Assembly: GCA_044220635.1 (NCBI GenBank)
Contig: JBGAQP010000031.1
Span: 1-36,427, forward strand
Direction of reading: 5' to 3'
DNA: 36,427 bases
From: JBGAQP01 sp044220635
GTDB taxonomy: Bacteria > Pseudomonadota > Gammaproteobacteria > Burkholderiales > Usitatibacteraceae
A program made the position numbers and the translations under genes. Below, in pieces: positions 23,238 through 32,872 of the stretch. Every line of letters begins with the position of its first letter. Position 1 is the stretch's first letter. Under the pieces are notes generated by a model. That model did not search any database. It saw nothing but the letters and a program-made list of their open reading frames with translations, and was not told the DNA's origin.

Positions 23238-24293
23238 GTGGGCCCGCGGCCTGCCGCGCTCGCCGCGCTCGCCGCGGCGCTCGCCCTGCCCGCGGCGGCG
23301 TGCACCACCTTCTGCGCGCTCGGCCCCGGAGGCCCGGTGTTCGGGCGCAACTACGACTACCGCTTCGGCGACGGCCTGGTCCTCGTCAACCCGCGCGGCG
23401 TGGCGAAGTCCTCGCTCCTCGAGCGCGCAGGGGCGCGGTGGACCGCCCGCCACGGCAGCCTCACGTTCAACCAGTTCGGGAAGGACTCCCCCGCGGGAGG
23501 GATCAACGAGGCGGGTCTCGTGGTGGAGCTGATGATGCTCGAGGAGACCGAGTATCCGCCGGCGGACTCGCGCCCGGCGCTGGGCGCCCTCGAGTGGATC
23601 CAGTACGCCCTCGACAATTCCGCGAGCGTCGACGAGGCGCTCCGGGGCGCGAAGCGCGTCCGCATCGGCACCCGCGCGCCCCTGCATTTCCTGCTCGCCG
23701 ACCGCACGGGCGACGCCGCCGCGGTCGAGTTCCTGGGCGGGCGCATGGTGGTCCACCGGGGGGGCGACCTGCCCTTGCGCGCGCTCGCCAACGAGCCCTA
23801 CGAGAGGGCGCGCGAGCACTTCGAGGGCGGACGGCGGCCGCCGCCGGCGCTTCCGGGGCCCTACGCGCGCTCGCTCGAGCGCTTCGCCACCGCCGCGCGC
23901 CTCGCAGGCGAGCTCGAGCGCGAGCCGGCGGTGGACGCCGTGCGGCGCAGCTTCGAGATCCTCGACGCCGTCGCCCAGCCGGGATTCACCCAGTGGCAGG
24001 TGGTCTACGACCTGGCCCGTGGGCGCGTGCACTACCGCACCGCCTCCAACCGCGAGCCGCGCGTGATCGAGCTCGCGCGCCTCGACTTCGGCTGCGCCTC
24101 GGGCGGCGCGATGATCGACGTCGACACCGGCCGCGGCGACGTCACGGCGGGCCTGATGCCCTACGCGCCGGAGGCCAACGAGCGCCTCATGCTCGCGAGT
24201 TTCGCGAAGAGCCCGGAATTCCGCCAGCCGCCGGCGCAGGTGCGCGCGGATGCGGGCCGGGTCGAGGAGCGCCGCTGCGCGGCGACGGGTTGA
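23238..24293 (+). CDS. linear amide C-N hydrolase (choloylglycine hydrolase / penicillin V acylase-like Ntn fold), secreted
   Basis: 351 aa. A hydrophobic N-terminus (residues 3-21) ends in AAA directly before C22-TTF. In the Ntn-hydrolase family the nucleophile is an N-terminal Cys, and the following GRNYDYRFGDG block supplies conserved Arg, Asn and Asp. Signal cleavage at AAA/C would expose C22 as that nucleophile. Alternatively AAAC is a weak lipobox and the Cys is lipidated. Further motifs are FGKDSPAGGINEAGLVVELMML and ASNREPRVIELARLDF. Substrates of relatives are bile salts, penicillin V and N-acyl homoserine lactones. The GTG start follows the liuA stop with no gap, so it is cotranscribed with liuA, an unusual neighbour for this enzyme. 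Confidence 0.75.
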   Translation: MGPRPAALAALAAALALPAAACTTFCALGPGGPVFGRNYDYRFGDGLVLVNPRGVAKSSLLERAGARWTARHGSLTFNQFGKDSPAGGINEAGLVVELMMLEETEYPPADSRPALGALEWIQYALDNSASVDEALRGAKRVRIGTRAPLHFLLADRTGDAAAVEFLGGRMVVHRGGDLPLRALANEPYERAREHFEGGRRPPPALPGPYARSLERFATAARLAGELEREPAVDAVRRSFEILDAVAQPGFTQWQVVYDLARGRVHYRTASNREPRVIELARLDFGCASGGAMIDVDTGRGDVTAGLMPYAPEANERLMLASFAKSPEFRQPPAQVRADAGRVEERRCAATG

Positions 24294-24323
24294 GAGGACG
24301 AACCGGAAAGGGACGGAGGAAAC

Positions 24324-25508
<1,185 letters not shown>

Positions 25509-25542
25509 CCCGCAACATCGTCACAAAGAAAGGAAACATGCA

Positions 25543-26721
25543 ATGTCGGAATCGATCGTGATCGTCGGCGCCAAGCGCACTCCCATCGGCGCCATGCAGG
25601 GCAAGTTCACGCCGCTCGCGGCTCACCAGCTCGGAGCGACGGCCATCAAGGCCGCGCTCGAGCAGGCGGGCCTCGGGCCCAAGGATGTCGATGACCTCAT
25701 CATGGGCTGCGTGCTCTCCGCGGGCCAGGGCCAGGCACCCGCGCGCCAGGCCGCGCTCGGCGCCGGCCTCGACAAGGCCACCCCGTGCACCACCATCAAC
25801 AAGATGTGCGGCTCGGCCATGAAGGCCGCGATGATGGCCGCCGACGAGATCAAGGCGGGCGACGCGACGATCGTGGTCGCCGGCGGGATGGAGTCCATGA
25901 CCAACGCGCCCCACCTGCTGCCGAAGGCGCGCGCCGGCTACCGCTACGGCCACCAGAAGGTCCTCGATCACATGGCCTTCGACGGGCTCGAGAACGCCTA
26001 CGACGGCAAGGCCATGGGCCACTTCGCCGACCTGACCGCCCAGAAGTACGGCTTCACGCGCGAGCAGATGGACGCGTTCGCGAGGGAATCGACCACCCGC
26101 GCGGTCAACGCCTCGACGACGGGAGTCTTCGCCGACGAGATCGCGCCGGTGACCGTTCCCGGCCGCAAGGGCAACGAGGTGGTGAAGGACGACGAGACGC
26201 CCTTCACCGTGAACATCGAGAAGATCGCGCAGCTCCGGCCGGCCTTCAACAAGGATGGCACCGTGACGGCGGCGACCTCCTCGTCGATCTCCGACGGGGC
26301 GGCCGCGCTCGTGATGATGGGCGAAGCCGAGGCGAAGAAGCGCGGCCTGAAGCCCCTCGCGCGGATCGTCGCCCAGGCCTCCAACGCCCACGAGCCGGAG
26401 TGGTTCACCACGGCCCCCGTGGGCGCCATCCAGAAGGTGCTCGCCAAGGCCGGCTGGAAGGCTACCGACGTGGACCTCTACGAGGTGAACGAGGCCTTCG
26501 CCGTGGTCACGATGGCCGCGATGAAGGACGTCGGCATCCCCGCCGACAAGGTGAACGTGAACGGCGGCGCCGTGGCCCTCGGCCACCCGATCGGCGCCAC
26601 GGGCGCGCGCATCATGACGACCCTCATCTACGCGTTGAAGAAGCGCGGCCTGAAGAAGGGCGTCGCCGCGCTGTGCATCGGCGGCGGCGAGGGCACCGCG
26701 GTCGCCCTGGAGGTCCTGTGA
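25543..26721 (+). CDS. acetyl-CoA C-acetyltransferase (thiolase II, AtoB/PhaA-like)
   Basis: 392 aa. The acyl-enzyme Cys is C89 in INKMCGSAMKAAMMA. The catalytic His lies in GGAVALGHPIGATGA and the second Cys in LCIGGGEGTAVAL. The Met-rich segment after the first Cys is typical of acetoacetyl-CoA-type thiolases. It could split acetoacetyl-CoA, the product of HMG-CoA lyase and CoA transfer in leucine breakdown. AAGGA is spaced 7 bases from the ATG at 25543; an out-of-frame ATG at 25539 overlaps the leader. The gene overlaps the TfoX-C-like gene by four bases (GTGA). Confidence 0.9.
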   Translation: MSESIVIVGAKRTPIGAMQGKFTPLAAHQLGATAIKAALEQAGLGPKDVDDLIMGCVLSAGQGQAPARQAALGAGLDKATPCTTINKMCGSAMKAAMMAADEIKAGDATIVVAGGMESMTNAPHLLPKARAGYRYGHQKVLDHMAFDGLENAYDGKAMGHFADLTAQKYGFTREQMDAFARESTTRAVNASTTGVFADEIAPVTVPGRKGNEVVKDDETPFTVNIEKIAQLRPAFNKDGTVTAATSSSISDGAAALVMMGEAEAKKRGLKPLARIVAQASNAHEPEWFTTAPVGAIQKVLAKAGWKATDVDLYEVNEAFAVVTMAAMKDVGIPADKVNVNGGAVALGHPIGATGARIMTTLIYALKKRGLKKGVAALCIGGGEGTAVALEVL

Positions 26722-26993
26722 GCTCCATTCCCATGACACCGATCGAGAGCACTCCCAACATCGGCCGGACGCTCGCCGCCGAACTGCGTCAGGTCGGCAT
26801 CGACTCGCTCGAGGCCCTGGTGCGGGTGGGATTCTGGGACGCCTGGCAGCAGCTGCGCCGGGCGAACCCCGAGCGCGACTGCCTGCCCTCCTGCCTCGCG
26901 CTCGCGGGCGCGGTCGCGGGCGTTCGCTGGAACCACCTGCCGCCGAAGGTGCGCGCCGACATCCGGCAGCGCGTGAAGGCCGCCCGCACATGA
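26718..26993 (+). CDS. TfoX C-terminal domain-like small protein
   Basis: 91 aa. The sequence STPNIGRTLAAELRQVGI, then VRVGFWDAWQQLRRANPERDCLPSCLALAGAVAGVRWNHLP, matches the pattern of the stand-alone TfoX/Sxy C-terminal domain, an HhH-like helical module. No N-terminal TfoX domain is present. The GTG at 26718 overlaps the thiolase stop (GTGA) and has GGAGG four bases upstream; an in-frame ATG at 26733 would shorten it by five residues. The end overlaps the next lipoprotein gene (ATGA). Function is unknown: full-length TfoX controls competence, but isolated C-domains are common and uncharacterised. Confidence 0.72.
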   Translation: MSSIPMTPIESTPNIGRTLAAELRQVGIDSLEALVRVGFWDAWQQLRRANPERDCLPSCLALAGAVAGVRWNHLPPKVRADIRQRVKAART

Positions 26994-27229
26994 AGCTCCC
27001 GCCGGGCGCCGCGCTGGCCCTCGCCCTCGCCCTGGGCCTCGCCGCCTGCGGCCGTTCCGAGGCGCCGAAGGTGGACGCCGAGGCCGAGCGCAAGGCCGCG
27101 ACCGAGCGCGCCAGGCAGGGACCCATGGGCGATGCGGTGAAGGCGCTCGAAACCGCCAAGGGCCTCGAGGCCGACGTCAACAGGAAGGCGCTCGAGGCGG
27201 TGGAGAAGGCCGAGAAGGACGCGAAGTAG
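26990..27229 (+). CDS. small lipoprotein, function unknown
   Basis: 79 aa. MKLPPGAALALALALGLAAC is a lipoprotein signal with lipobox LAAC at residues 17-20. The mature part is short, highly charged and Ala/Lys/Glu-rich (VDAEAERKAATERAR, then LEADVNRKALEAVEKAEKDAK), suggesting a single amphipathic or coiled-coil helix. The ATG overlaps the TfoX-C-like gene stop (ATGA), so translation is coupled. The next acyl-CoA dehydrogenase gene starts 9 bases after its stop. It was not recognised beyond that. Confidence 0.7.
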   Translation: MKLPPGAALALALALGLAACGRSEAPKVDAEAERKAATERARQGPMGDAVKALETAKGLEADVNRKALEAVEKAEKDAK

Positions 27230-27238
27230 CCCTCCGCC

Positions 27239-28393
27239 ATGCTGACGCGCGCGAACGCCGATTTCCTCACGGACGAGCAGCGGATGGTCCGCGACATGGC
27301 GCGCGATTTCGCGCAGGCCGAGCTCGCGCCCCACGCCGGGGCCTGGGACGAGGAAGGCTGGATCCCCGATGCCGTCGTCGCGAAGCTCGGCGAGCTGGGC
27401 CTGCTCGGGATGCTCGTTCCCGAGGAATGGGGCGGGAGCCCGGCCGACTACGTCGCCTATGCCCTCGCCGTCGAGGAGATCGCCGCGGGATGCGCGGCCA
27501 CGGCCACGATGATGAGCGTGCAGAACGGGCTGGGCTGCGGAACCGTGCTCTCCTGGGGGAGCGACGCGCAGAAGAGGAAATGGCTGCCGGAGCTCGCGAG
27601 CGGGCGCTCGATCGCGTGCTTCTGCCTCACGGAGCCCCAGGCGGGAAGCGAGGCGAACAACCTGAGGACCCGGGCCACGCTCGCCGACGGCCGCTGGGTC
27701 CTCGACGGCACCAAGCAGTTCATCTCGAACGCGCAGCGCGCGAAGCTCGCCGTCGTCTTCGCCGTCACCGACCCCGAGCTCGGCAAGAAGGGCCTCACGG
27801 CCTTCCTCGTGCCCACCGACACGCCCGGGTTCCAGGTCCAGCGGCGCGAGAGGAAGCTCGGCATCCGGGCGCTCGACACCTGCGCGATCGTGCTCTCCGG
27901 GTGCGTCGTCTCCGACGACCATCGCCTGGGCCCGCGCGGCAAGGGGCTCGCCGTGGCGCTCTCCAACCTCGAGGGCGGGCGCATCGGCATCGCCGCCCAG
28001 GCCCTCGGGATCGCGCGCGCGGCCTTCGAGGCGGCGCTCGCCTACGCGAAGCAGCGCACGCAGTTCGGCCGCAGGATCATCGAGCACGCGCCGATCGGCG
28101 ACATGCTCGCCGACATGCACACCCGGATCAACGCCGCTCGCGGGCTCGTGCTGCACGCCGCGCGCCTGCGCTCGGCGGGGCTGCCCTGCCTCTCGGAGGC
28201 CTCCCAGGCGAAGCTCTTCGCCTCGGAAGCCGCGGAATGGGTGTGCTCGAAGGCGATCCAGGTCCACGGCGGCTACGGCTACGTGGAGGACTACCCGGTG
28301 GAGCGCCACTACCGCGACGCGCGCATCACCCAGATCTACGAGGGCACGAGCGAGATCCAGCGCCTGCTCATCGCGCGCACGCTCGCCGCATGA
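27239..28393 (+). CDS. acyl-CoA dehydrogenase, short-chain / isobutyryl-CoA type
   Basis: 384 aa. The full acyl-CoA dehydrogenase pattern is present: CFCLTEPQAGSEANNLRT for FAD and substrate contacts, LDGTKQFISNA, QFGRRIIEHAPIGDMLADM, and catalytic Glu in IYEGTSEIQR near residue 370, the usual position in short- and medium-chain enzymes. It is therefore a different subfamily from the liuA protein upstream. Candidates are butyryl-, isobutyryl- or 2-methylbutyryl-CoA. An icmF gene nearby that interconverts isobutyryl- and butyryl-CoA makes the first two attractive. The gene overlaps the following membrane-protein gene by four bases (ATGA). Confidence 0.88.
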   Translation: MLTRANADFLTDEQRMVRDMARDFAQAELAPHAGAWDEEGWIPDAVVAKLGELGLLGMLVPEEWGGSPADYVAYALAVEEIAAGCAATATMMSVQNGLGCGTVLSWGSDAQKRKWLPELASGRSIACFCLTEPQAGSEANNLRTRATLADGRWVLDGTKQFISNAQRAKLAVVFAVTDPELGKKGLTAFLVPTDTPGFQVQRRERKLGIRALDTCAIVLSGCVVSDDHRLGPRGKGLAVALSNLEGGRIGIAAQALGIARAAFEAALAYAKQRTQFGRRIIEHAPIGDMLADMHTRINAARGLVLHAARLRSAGLPCLSEASQAKLFASEAAEWVCSKAIQVHGGYGYVEDYPVERHYRDARITQIYEGTSEIQRLLIARTLAA

Positions 28394-28827
28394 GCGCCGC
28401 CTCCCCGAAGGGCGCGCCCTCGCCCGTGTTCGTCTGGCTGGGCCAGCTCGCGGGCACCGTGGTCATCGCCGCGGTCATCGTCTACTTCTTCAAGTCGGGC
28501 GTGCCCTTCGCGGGCAAGGACCCGGACTTCGCCCGCTATGCGCTCATCGGCGGGCTCCTTTCCTGCGCGGCCCCGCTGGGCTACCTGGGCACCTTCAAGG
28601 CCCGGCTCGACGACGACCAGGCGCAGGCGCGTGCGCGCGGGGGCGATCCCGACCCTGCCCGCCGGCAAGCGCTCCTGAAGAGCCTCGCGATCGGCGGGGC
28701 GCTCGCCGAGATCCCGCAGGGCTTCGGCCTGCTGCACCTCGTCTTCGGCGGCGAGATCCGCTGGTTCCTCGTGGCGACCATGGTCACCGTGGCGCTGCGC
28801 CTGTCCTACCGCCCCTTCACCCGCTGA
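28390..28827 (+). CDS. small membrane protein, function unknown
   Basis: 145 aa with about four hydrophobic segments: residues 14-35 (VWLGQLAGTVVIAAVIVYFF), 50-70 (YALIGGLLSCAAPLGYLGTF), 97-117 and 121-140. A charged loop (DDDQAQARARGGDPDPARRQ) lies between the second and third. No family is recognised. The ATG overlaps the acyl-CoA dehydrogenase stop (ATGA), and the liuB-type gene follows after 10 bases, so it belongs to the catabolic transcript. It could be a transport or membrane-organising accessory, but nothing in the sequence shows this. Confidence 0.68.
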   Translation: MSAASPKGAPSPVFVWLGQLAGTVVIAAVIVYFFKSGVPFAGKDPDFARYALIGGLLSCAAPLGYLGTFKARLDDDQAQARARGGDPDPARRQALLKSLAIGGALAEIPQGFGLLHLVFGGEIRWFLVATMVTVALRLSYRPFTR

Positions 28828-28837
28828 CGGCGACCCC

Positions 28838-30439
28838 ATGCCGCAACTGCGCTCGCGACTCGACACCGGCTCCGCGGCCTTCCGCGCCAATGCGGAGCAG
28901 CTGAAGGCCCTCGCCCGGGACCTGCGCGAGCAGGTGGCCCGCGTGGCCGAGGGCGGCGGCCCCGAGGCGCAGAAGAAGCACACGGCGCGCGGCAAGCTCC
29001 TGCCCCGGGAGCGGGTGCGCGCCCTCCTCGATCCGGGCTCGCCCTTCCTCGAGCTTTCGCAGCTAGCGGCCTTCGGCCTCTACGACGGCGAGGCGCCCTC
29101 CGCGGGCATCGTCACCGGGATCGGCCGCGTGGAGGGCGCCGAGGTCGTGATCGTGGCCAACGACGCGACGGTGAAGGGCGGCACCTACTACCCGATGACG
29201 GTGAAGAAGCACCTGCGCGCCCAGGAGATCGCCGCCCAGAACCGCCTGCCGTGCATCTACCTCGTCGACTCCGGCGGCGCCTTCCTCCCGCTGCAGGACG
29301 AGGTGTTTCCGGACCGCGACCATTTCGGCCGCATCTTCTACAACCAGGCCACGCTCTCGGCCGCGGGCATCCCGCAGATCGCCGTCGTCATGGGCTCGTG
29401 CACGGCCGGAGGCGCCTACGTGCCCGCGATGTGCGACGAGTCGATCATCGTGAGGAACCAGGGGACGATCTTCCTCGGCGGCCCCCCGCTCGTGAAGGCG
29501 GCCACGGGCGAGGTCGTCACCGCCGAGGAGCTCGGCGGCGGCGAGGTGCACGCGCGCTCCTCGGGCGTCACGGACCACCTCGCCGACGACGACCGCCACG
29601 CGCTCGCGATCGCCCGCGAGATCGTGCGCCACCTGAACCGCGCGCGGCCCTCGCCCTCGGGCCCCGTGGCCGAGCCGCTCTATCCGGCCGAGGACCTCTA
29701 CGGCATCGTCCCGGCGGACCCGCGCCAGCCCTTCGACGTGCGCGAGATCATCGCGCGCCTCGTCGACGGCTCCGACTTCCACGAGTTCAAGGCGCTCTAC
29801 GGCACGACCCTCGTGACGGGGTTCGCGCACCTGCACGGCATGCCGGTCGCGATCCTCGCCAACAACGGCATCCTCTTCTCCGAGTCCGCCCTCAAGGGCG
29901 CGCACTTCATCGAGCTCGCGGGCCAGCGCGGCATCCCGCTCCTCTTCCTGCAGAACATCACCGGGTTCATGGTGGGGAAGAAGTACGAGAACCAGGGCAT
30001 CGCCAAGGACGGGGCGAAGATGGTGACGGCGGTGTCCTGCGCGGCGGTGCCCAAGCTCACCGTGATCCTCGGCGGCTCCTTCGGCGCGGGCAACTACGGC
30101 ATGTGCGGCCGCGCCTTCAACCCGCGCTTCCTCTGGAGCTGGCCCAACGCGCGCATCTCGGTGATGGGCGGCGAGCAGGCCGCGAGCGTGCTCGCGACCG
30201 TCAAGCGCGACGGCATCGAGGCGAAGGGCGGAAAGTGGACGCCCGAGGAGGAGGAGGCCTTCAAGGCCCCGATCCGCAGCCAGTACGAGCGCCAGGGCCA
30301 CCCCTACTACGCCACCGCCCGGCTCTGGGACGACGGCGTGATCGACCCGGCCGACACCCGCCGCGTCCTCGCGCTCGCGCTCGCGGCCTGCGCCAACGCT
30401 CCCGCCGGCGACACGCGCTACGGCGTCTTCCGCATGTGA
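28838..30439 (+). CDS. liuB: methylcrotonyl-CoA carboxylase, carboxyltransferase (beta) subunit
   Basis: 533 aa, a full-length carboxyltransferase with two crotonase-like halves. It transfers CO2 from biotin to 3-methylcrotonyl-CoA to give 3-methylglutaconyl-CoA in leucine breakdown. Typical segments are KKHTARGKLLPRERV, YLVDSGGAFLPLQDEVFPDRD, the acyl-CoA oxyanion stretch MGSCTAGGAYVPAM, and the biotin-side FLQNITGFMVGKKYENQGIAKDG with GGSFGAGNYGMCGRAF. The order and wording fit MccB/LiuB rather than propionyl- or geranyl-CoA carboxylase, although GCase (AtuC) is related. Its biotin-carrying partner (LiuD/MccA) is not in the window. Confidence 0.9.
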   Translation: MPQLRSRLDTGSAAFRANAEQLKALARDLREQVARVAEGGGPEAQKKHTARGKLLPRERVRALLDPGSPFLELSQLAAFGLYDGEAPSAGIVTGIGRVEGAEVVIVANDATVKGGTYYPMTVKKHLRAQEIAAQNRLPCIYLVDSGGAFLPLQDEVFPDRDHFGRIFYNQATLSAAGIPQIAVVMGSCTAGGAYVPAMCDESIIVRNQGTIFLGGPPLVKAATGEVVTAEELGGGEVHARSSGVTDHLADDDRHALAIAREIVRHLNRARPSPSGPVAEPLYPAEDLYGIVPADPRQPFDVREIIARLVDGSDFHEFKALYGTTLVTGFAHLHGMPVAILANNGILFSESALKGAHFIELAGQRGIPLLFLQNITGFMVGKKYENQGIAKDGAKMVTAVSCAAVPKLTVILGGSFGAGNYGMCGRAFNPRFLWSWPNARISVMGGEQAASVLATVKRDGIEAKGGKWTPEEEEAFKAPIRSQYERQGHPYYATARLWDDGVIDPADTRRVLALALAACANAPAGDTRYGVFRM

Positions 30440-30455
30440 ACCACCGACCGGACCC

Positions 30456-31292
30456 ATGACCCCTTCCCTCGCCATCGAAACCCAGGGCCCCATCGGGCTC
30501 GTCACGATGAACCGGCCCGAGCGCCACAACGCGTTCGACGACGCGCTCATCGCGGAGCTCACCGAGGCGCTGCGCTCCATGGAGGCCGAGGACGGCATCC
30601 GCCTCGTCGTGCTCTCCGGCGCCGGGCGTTCCTTCTCGGCGGGGGCGGACCTTCACTGGATGAAGCGCATGGCGGGCTACACCCCCGACGAGAACCGGCG
30701 CGACGCCATGGGGCTCGCCGCCCTGATGCGCACACTGTGGAGCCTTCGCAAGCCCACCGTCGCGCGCGTGCAGGGGCCCGCCTTCGGCGGCGGCGTGGGC
30801 CTGGTGGCCTGCTGCGACGTCGCGATCGCCGCGCAGCCCGCCGAGTTCGCGCTCTCCGAGGCGCGGCTGGGCCTCATCCCCGCCGTGATCTCCCCCTACG
30901 TGATCGCCGCCATCGGCGAGCGGGCGGCGCGCCGCTACTTCCTCACGGGGGAGAAGTTCGACGCCGCCGAGGCCTGGCGACTCGGCCTCGTCCACGACAT
31001 CGCGCCCGACGAGGCCGAGCTCGACGAGAAGGTCGGCCAGGTGGTGGACGCGATGCTCGCCTGCGGCCCGGTCGCGCAGCGCGAGGCGAAGGAGCTCATC
31101 CGCGCGGTCGCGGGCCGCCCCGTCACGAGCGAGCTCATCCAGGATACGGCCGAGCGCATCGCGAGGATCCGCAGCTCCCCCGAGGGGCGCGAAGGCATGG
31201 CCGCCTTCCTCGAGAAGCGCCGCGCTTCCTGGGTTCCCCCGGAGCCCGAAGCCGCGCATCCCGAAGTCGAGGAAATCCCGCCCGCCCTTTGA
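30456..31292 (+). CDS. liuC: enoyl-CoA hydratase family, methylglutaconyl-CoA hydratase (LiuC-type)
   Basis: 278 aa crotonase-fold enzyme. It should hydrate 3-methylglutaconyl-CoA to HMG-CoA, following the liuB carboxylase step. Oxyanion-hole segments are FSAGADLHWMKRM and GPAFGGGVGLVACCDVAIA. The acid/base Glu is in LSEARLGLIPAVISPYV. In the GGGVGLVA stretch the position of the first catalytic Glu of classical hydratases is Gly, which from memory also occurs in LiuC-type enzymes. The gene follows liuB after 16 bases. The C-terminal Glu/Pro-rich tail (WVPPEPEAAHPEVEEIPPAL) is unusual and probably disordered. Confidence 0.87.
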   Translation: MTPSLAIETQGPIGLVTMNRPERHNAFDDALIAELTEALRSMEAEDGIRLVVLSGAGRSFSAGADLHWMKRMAGYTPDENRRDAMGLAALMRTLWSLRKPTVARVQGPAFGGGVGLVACCDVAIAAQPAEFALSEARLGLIPAVISPYVIAAIGERAARRYFLTGEKFDAAEAWRLGLVHDIAPDEAELDEKVGQVVDAMLACGPVAQREAKELIRAVAGRPVTSELIQDTAERIARIRSSPEGREGMAAFLEKRRASWVPPEPEAAHPEVEEIPPAL

Positions 31293-31327
31293 ACCGACCC
31301 GACGACCTGTCGATCCGGGAGATTTCG

Positions 31328-32872
31328 ATGCACTTGCACGGCGGTTTCGCCTGTTTCGCGCTGTTGCTCGGCCTGGCCGCATCCCCCGGCACTCCTGCCG
31401 CACCCGGGGAGTTCGATCGCTCGTTCGGCCAGAACGGCCTGTTCCGGCTCTCCGATCCCGCGCTGAGCGGCCCCGCGAGCACCGCGATCCATGCCGCCAC
31501 GGATCGTTTCGGCAACGTCTTCGCGAGCGGCGGCGCGAACGGCCGGGAGGTCGTGGTCCGGCTCTTTCCCGATGGCGGCCCGGACGAGAGCCTGGGTCCG
31601 CAAGGGGCCCTGGTCAGCGCGCCGCAGACCCTGATTTCGCATCGCGGGCTCGCGTCTTTCCCGGTCGAAGGCGGCAAGGCCGTGCTGGTGCGCAGCGAGA
31701 AGTTCGCCTGCTTCGGCCCGGGCGCCGGATTCTGCGCCGTCACTCCCGCGGGCGTCCACGTCCGCCGGCTCGAGCCCGACGGTGCGGTCGATCCGAGCTA
31801 CACGCCGCCCGCGCAGCTTTCGGCGGGCGCCTACGCGGGCGACTTCCAGGTGGTCGACGAGCCCGACGGCGGGCTGCTCTTCGCCGGATACCAGGGAATC
31901 CTGCTGTCGGAGAACCGGATCGGCCGGCTGGATCGCCGCGGCGTGCCCGACACCGCGTTCGAGGCGGCCGCGAAGGCGTCCTTGGCCTGCCGCGACATTT
32001 CCCCGGACCGGGCCACCGGCATCCGGTTTCTGCGCCAGGCCGACGGCAGGATCCTCGTCGCCCAGGCCTTCCAGGCGGGCAGCCCCGCCGAGCCCGACGA
32101 CGGGCATCGCCTCTGCGTCACGCGCCTCGAACCGGACGGGAACCGCGACCTCGCCTGGGGGACGCAGGGCGAGCTCGTCCTCGAGAGCCTGCTCTTCACG
32201 AGCGCCCGCGATCGCATCGTCGCGCTGCTTCCCCTCGCCGAGGGCGGCGCGGCGCTCCTCGTCGAGCAGCACACGCCCGCCACGACCTACGCGTTCCACT
32301 ACGTCATCGCCTGGCTCACGCCGCAGGGCGCGCTCGACGCCTCGCGCCCCGGTGGCGGCATCACCGGGCCGACGGACCTGCACGTCGCAAGGGTGGCGGC
32401 GGCCGCGATGCAGCCTGACGGGAAGATCGTCCTCGCCGGGTATCCCGGCCTTCCCTCGAGCCAGTCCTCGCTGGGCTACGACCTCTCCCAGCCCCGCATC
32501 GGGCGCCTCACGCCGCAAGGCGGCGCAGACCTCGGCTTCGGCCCGGACGGCAGCGGCTTCACGGCGCTCCTCACCTTCGGCTCGCGCCTGTTGCCGAGCC
32601 ACGTCCACATCGCGCCCGGCGGCGACTTCTTCGTCGCGGGCGCCGCGGGCGAGGCGGGGCCGGTCAACGCGAACGAGTCCACGCAGTTCGCGGTCGCGAA
32701 GCTCCGCGGGGATGCGTCGCCGCCGGAGTCGCGCTCCGGGGGCGGGGGCTGCGGCATCGTCGCCGGGGCGCCTTTCGACCCGACGCTGCCGGGGCTCGCC
32801 GCGCTCGCGCTGGGGTGGCTGCTCCTGCGGCGCCGCGGCGGCCGCGCGGGAGCGTTTCCGACAGCGTCCTAG
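31328..32872 (+). CDS. delta-60-type beta-propeller protein with C-terminal sorting-like tail
   Basis: 514 aa. A signal peptide (1-25) is followed by about seven imperfect repeats of some 60 residues. Each carries a D-x-S/A-F-G-like turn (FDRSFGQNG, PDESLGPQG, VDPSYTPP, PDTAFEAA, RDLAWGTQG, LDASRPGGG, ADLGFGPDG), often preceded by QPDGKIVLAG-type strands. This is the delta-60 repeat pattern and implies a seven-bladed propeller. The C-terminus has GGGGC (471-475), FDPTLPG, a hydrophobic stretch and RRR at 499-501. That is the arrangement of MYXO-/JDVT-CTERM-type sorting signals, which are processed and anchor proteins at the surface. The ATG at 31328 follows GGGAGA. It is the last gene of the plus-strand run, 35 bases after liuC, and has no obvious metabolic role. 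Confidence 0.78.
   Translation: MHLHGGFACFALLLGLAASPGTPAAPGEFDRSFGQNGLFRLSDPALSGPASTAIHAATDRFGNVFASGGANGREVVVRLFPDGGPDESLGPQGALVSAPQTLISHRGLASFPVEGGKAVLVRSEKFACFGPGAGFCAVTPAGVHVRRLEPDGAVDPSYTPPAQLSAGAYAGDFQVVDEPDGGLLFAGYQGILLSENRIGRLDRRGVPDTAFEAAAKASLACRDISPDRATGIRFLRQADGRILVAQAFQAGSPAEPDDGHRLCVTRLEPDGNRDLAWGTQGELVLESLLFTSARDRIVALLPLAEGGAALLVEQHTPATTYAFHYVIAWLTPQGALDASRPGGGITGPTDLHVARVAAAAMQPDGKIVLAGYPGLPSSQSSLGYDLSQPRIGRLTPQGGADLGFGPDGSGFTALLTFGSRLLPSHVHIAPGGDFFVAGAAGEAGPVNANESTQFAVAKLRGDASPPESRSGGGGCGIVAGAPFDPTLPGLAALALGWLLLRRRGGRAGAFPTAS

Noticed and set aside
25539..25541. ATG four bases before the second thiolase start
   Set aside because: Out of frame with the thiolase and opens only a very short frame; the ATG at 25543 is at good distance from AAGGA.
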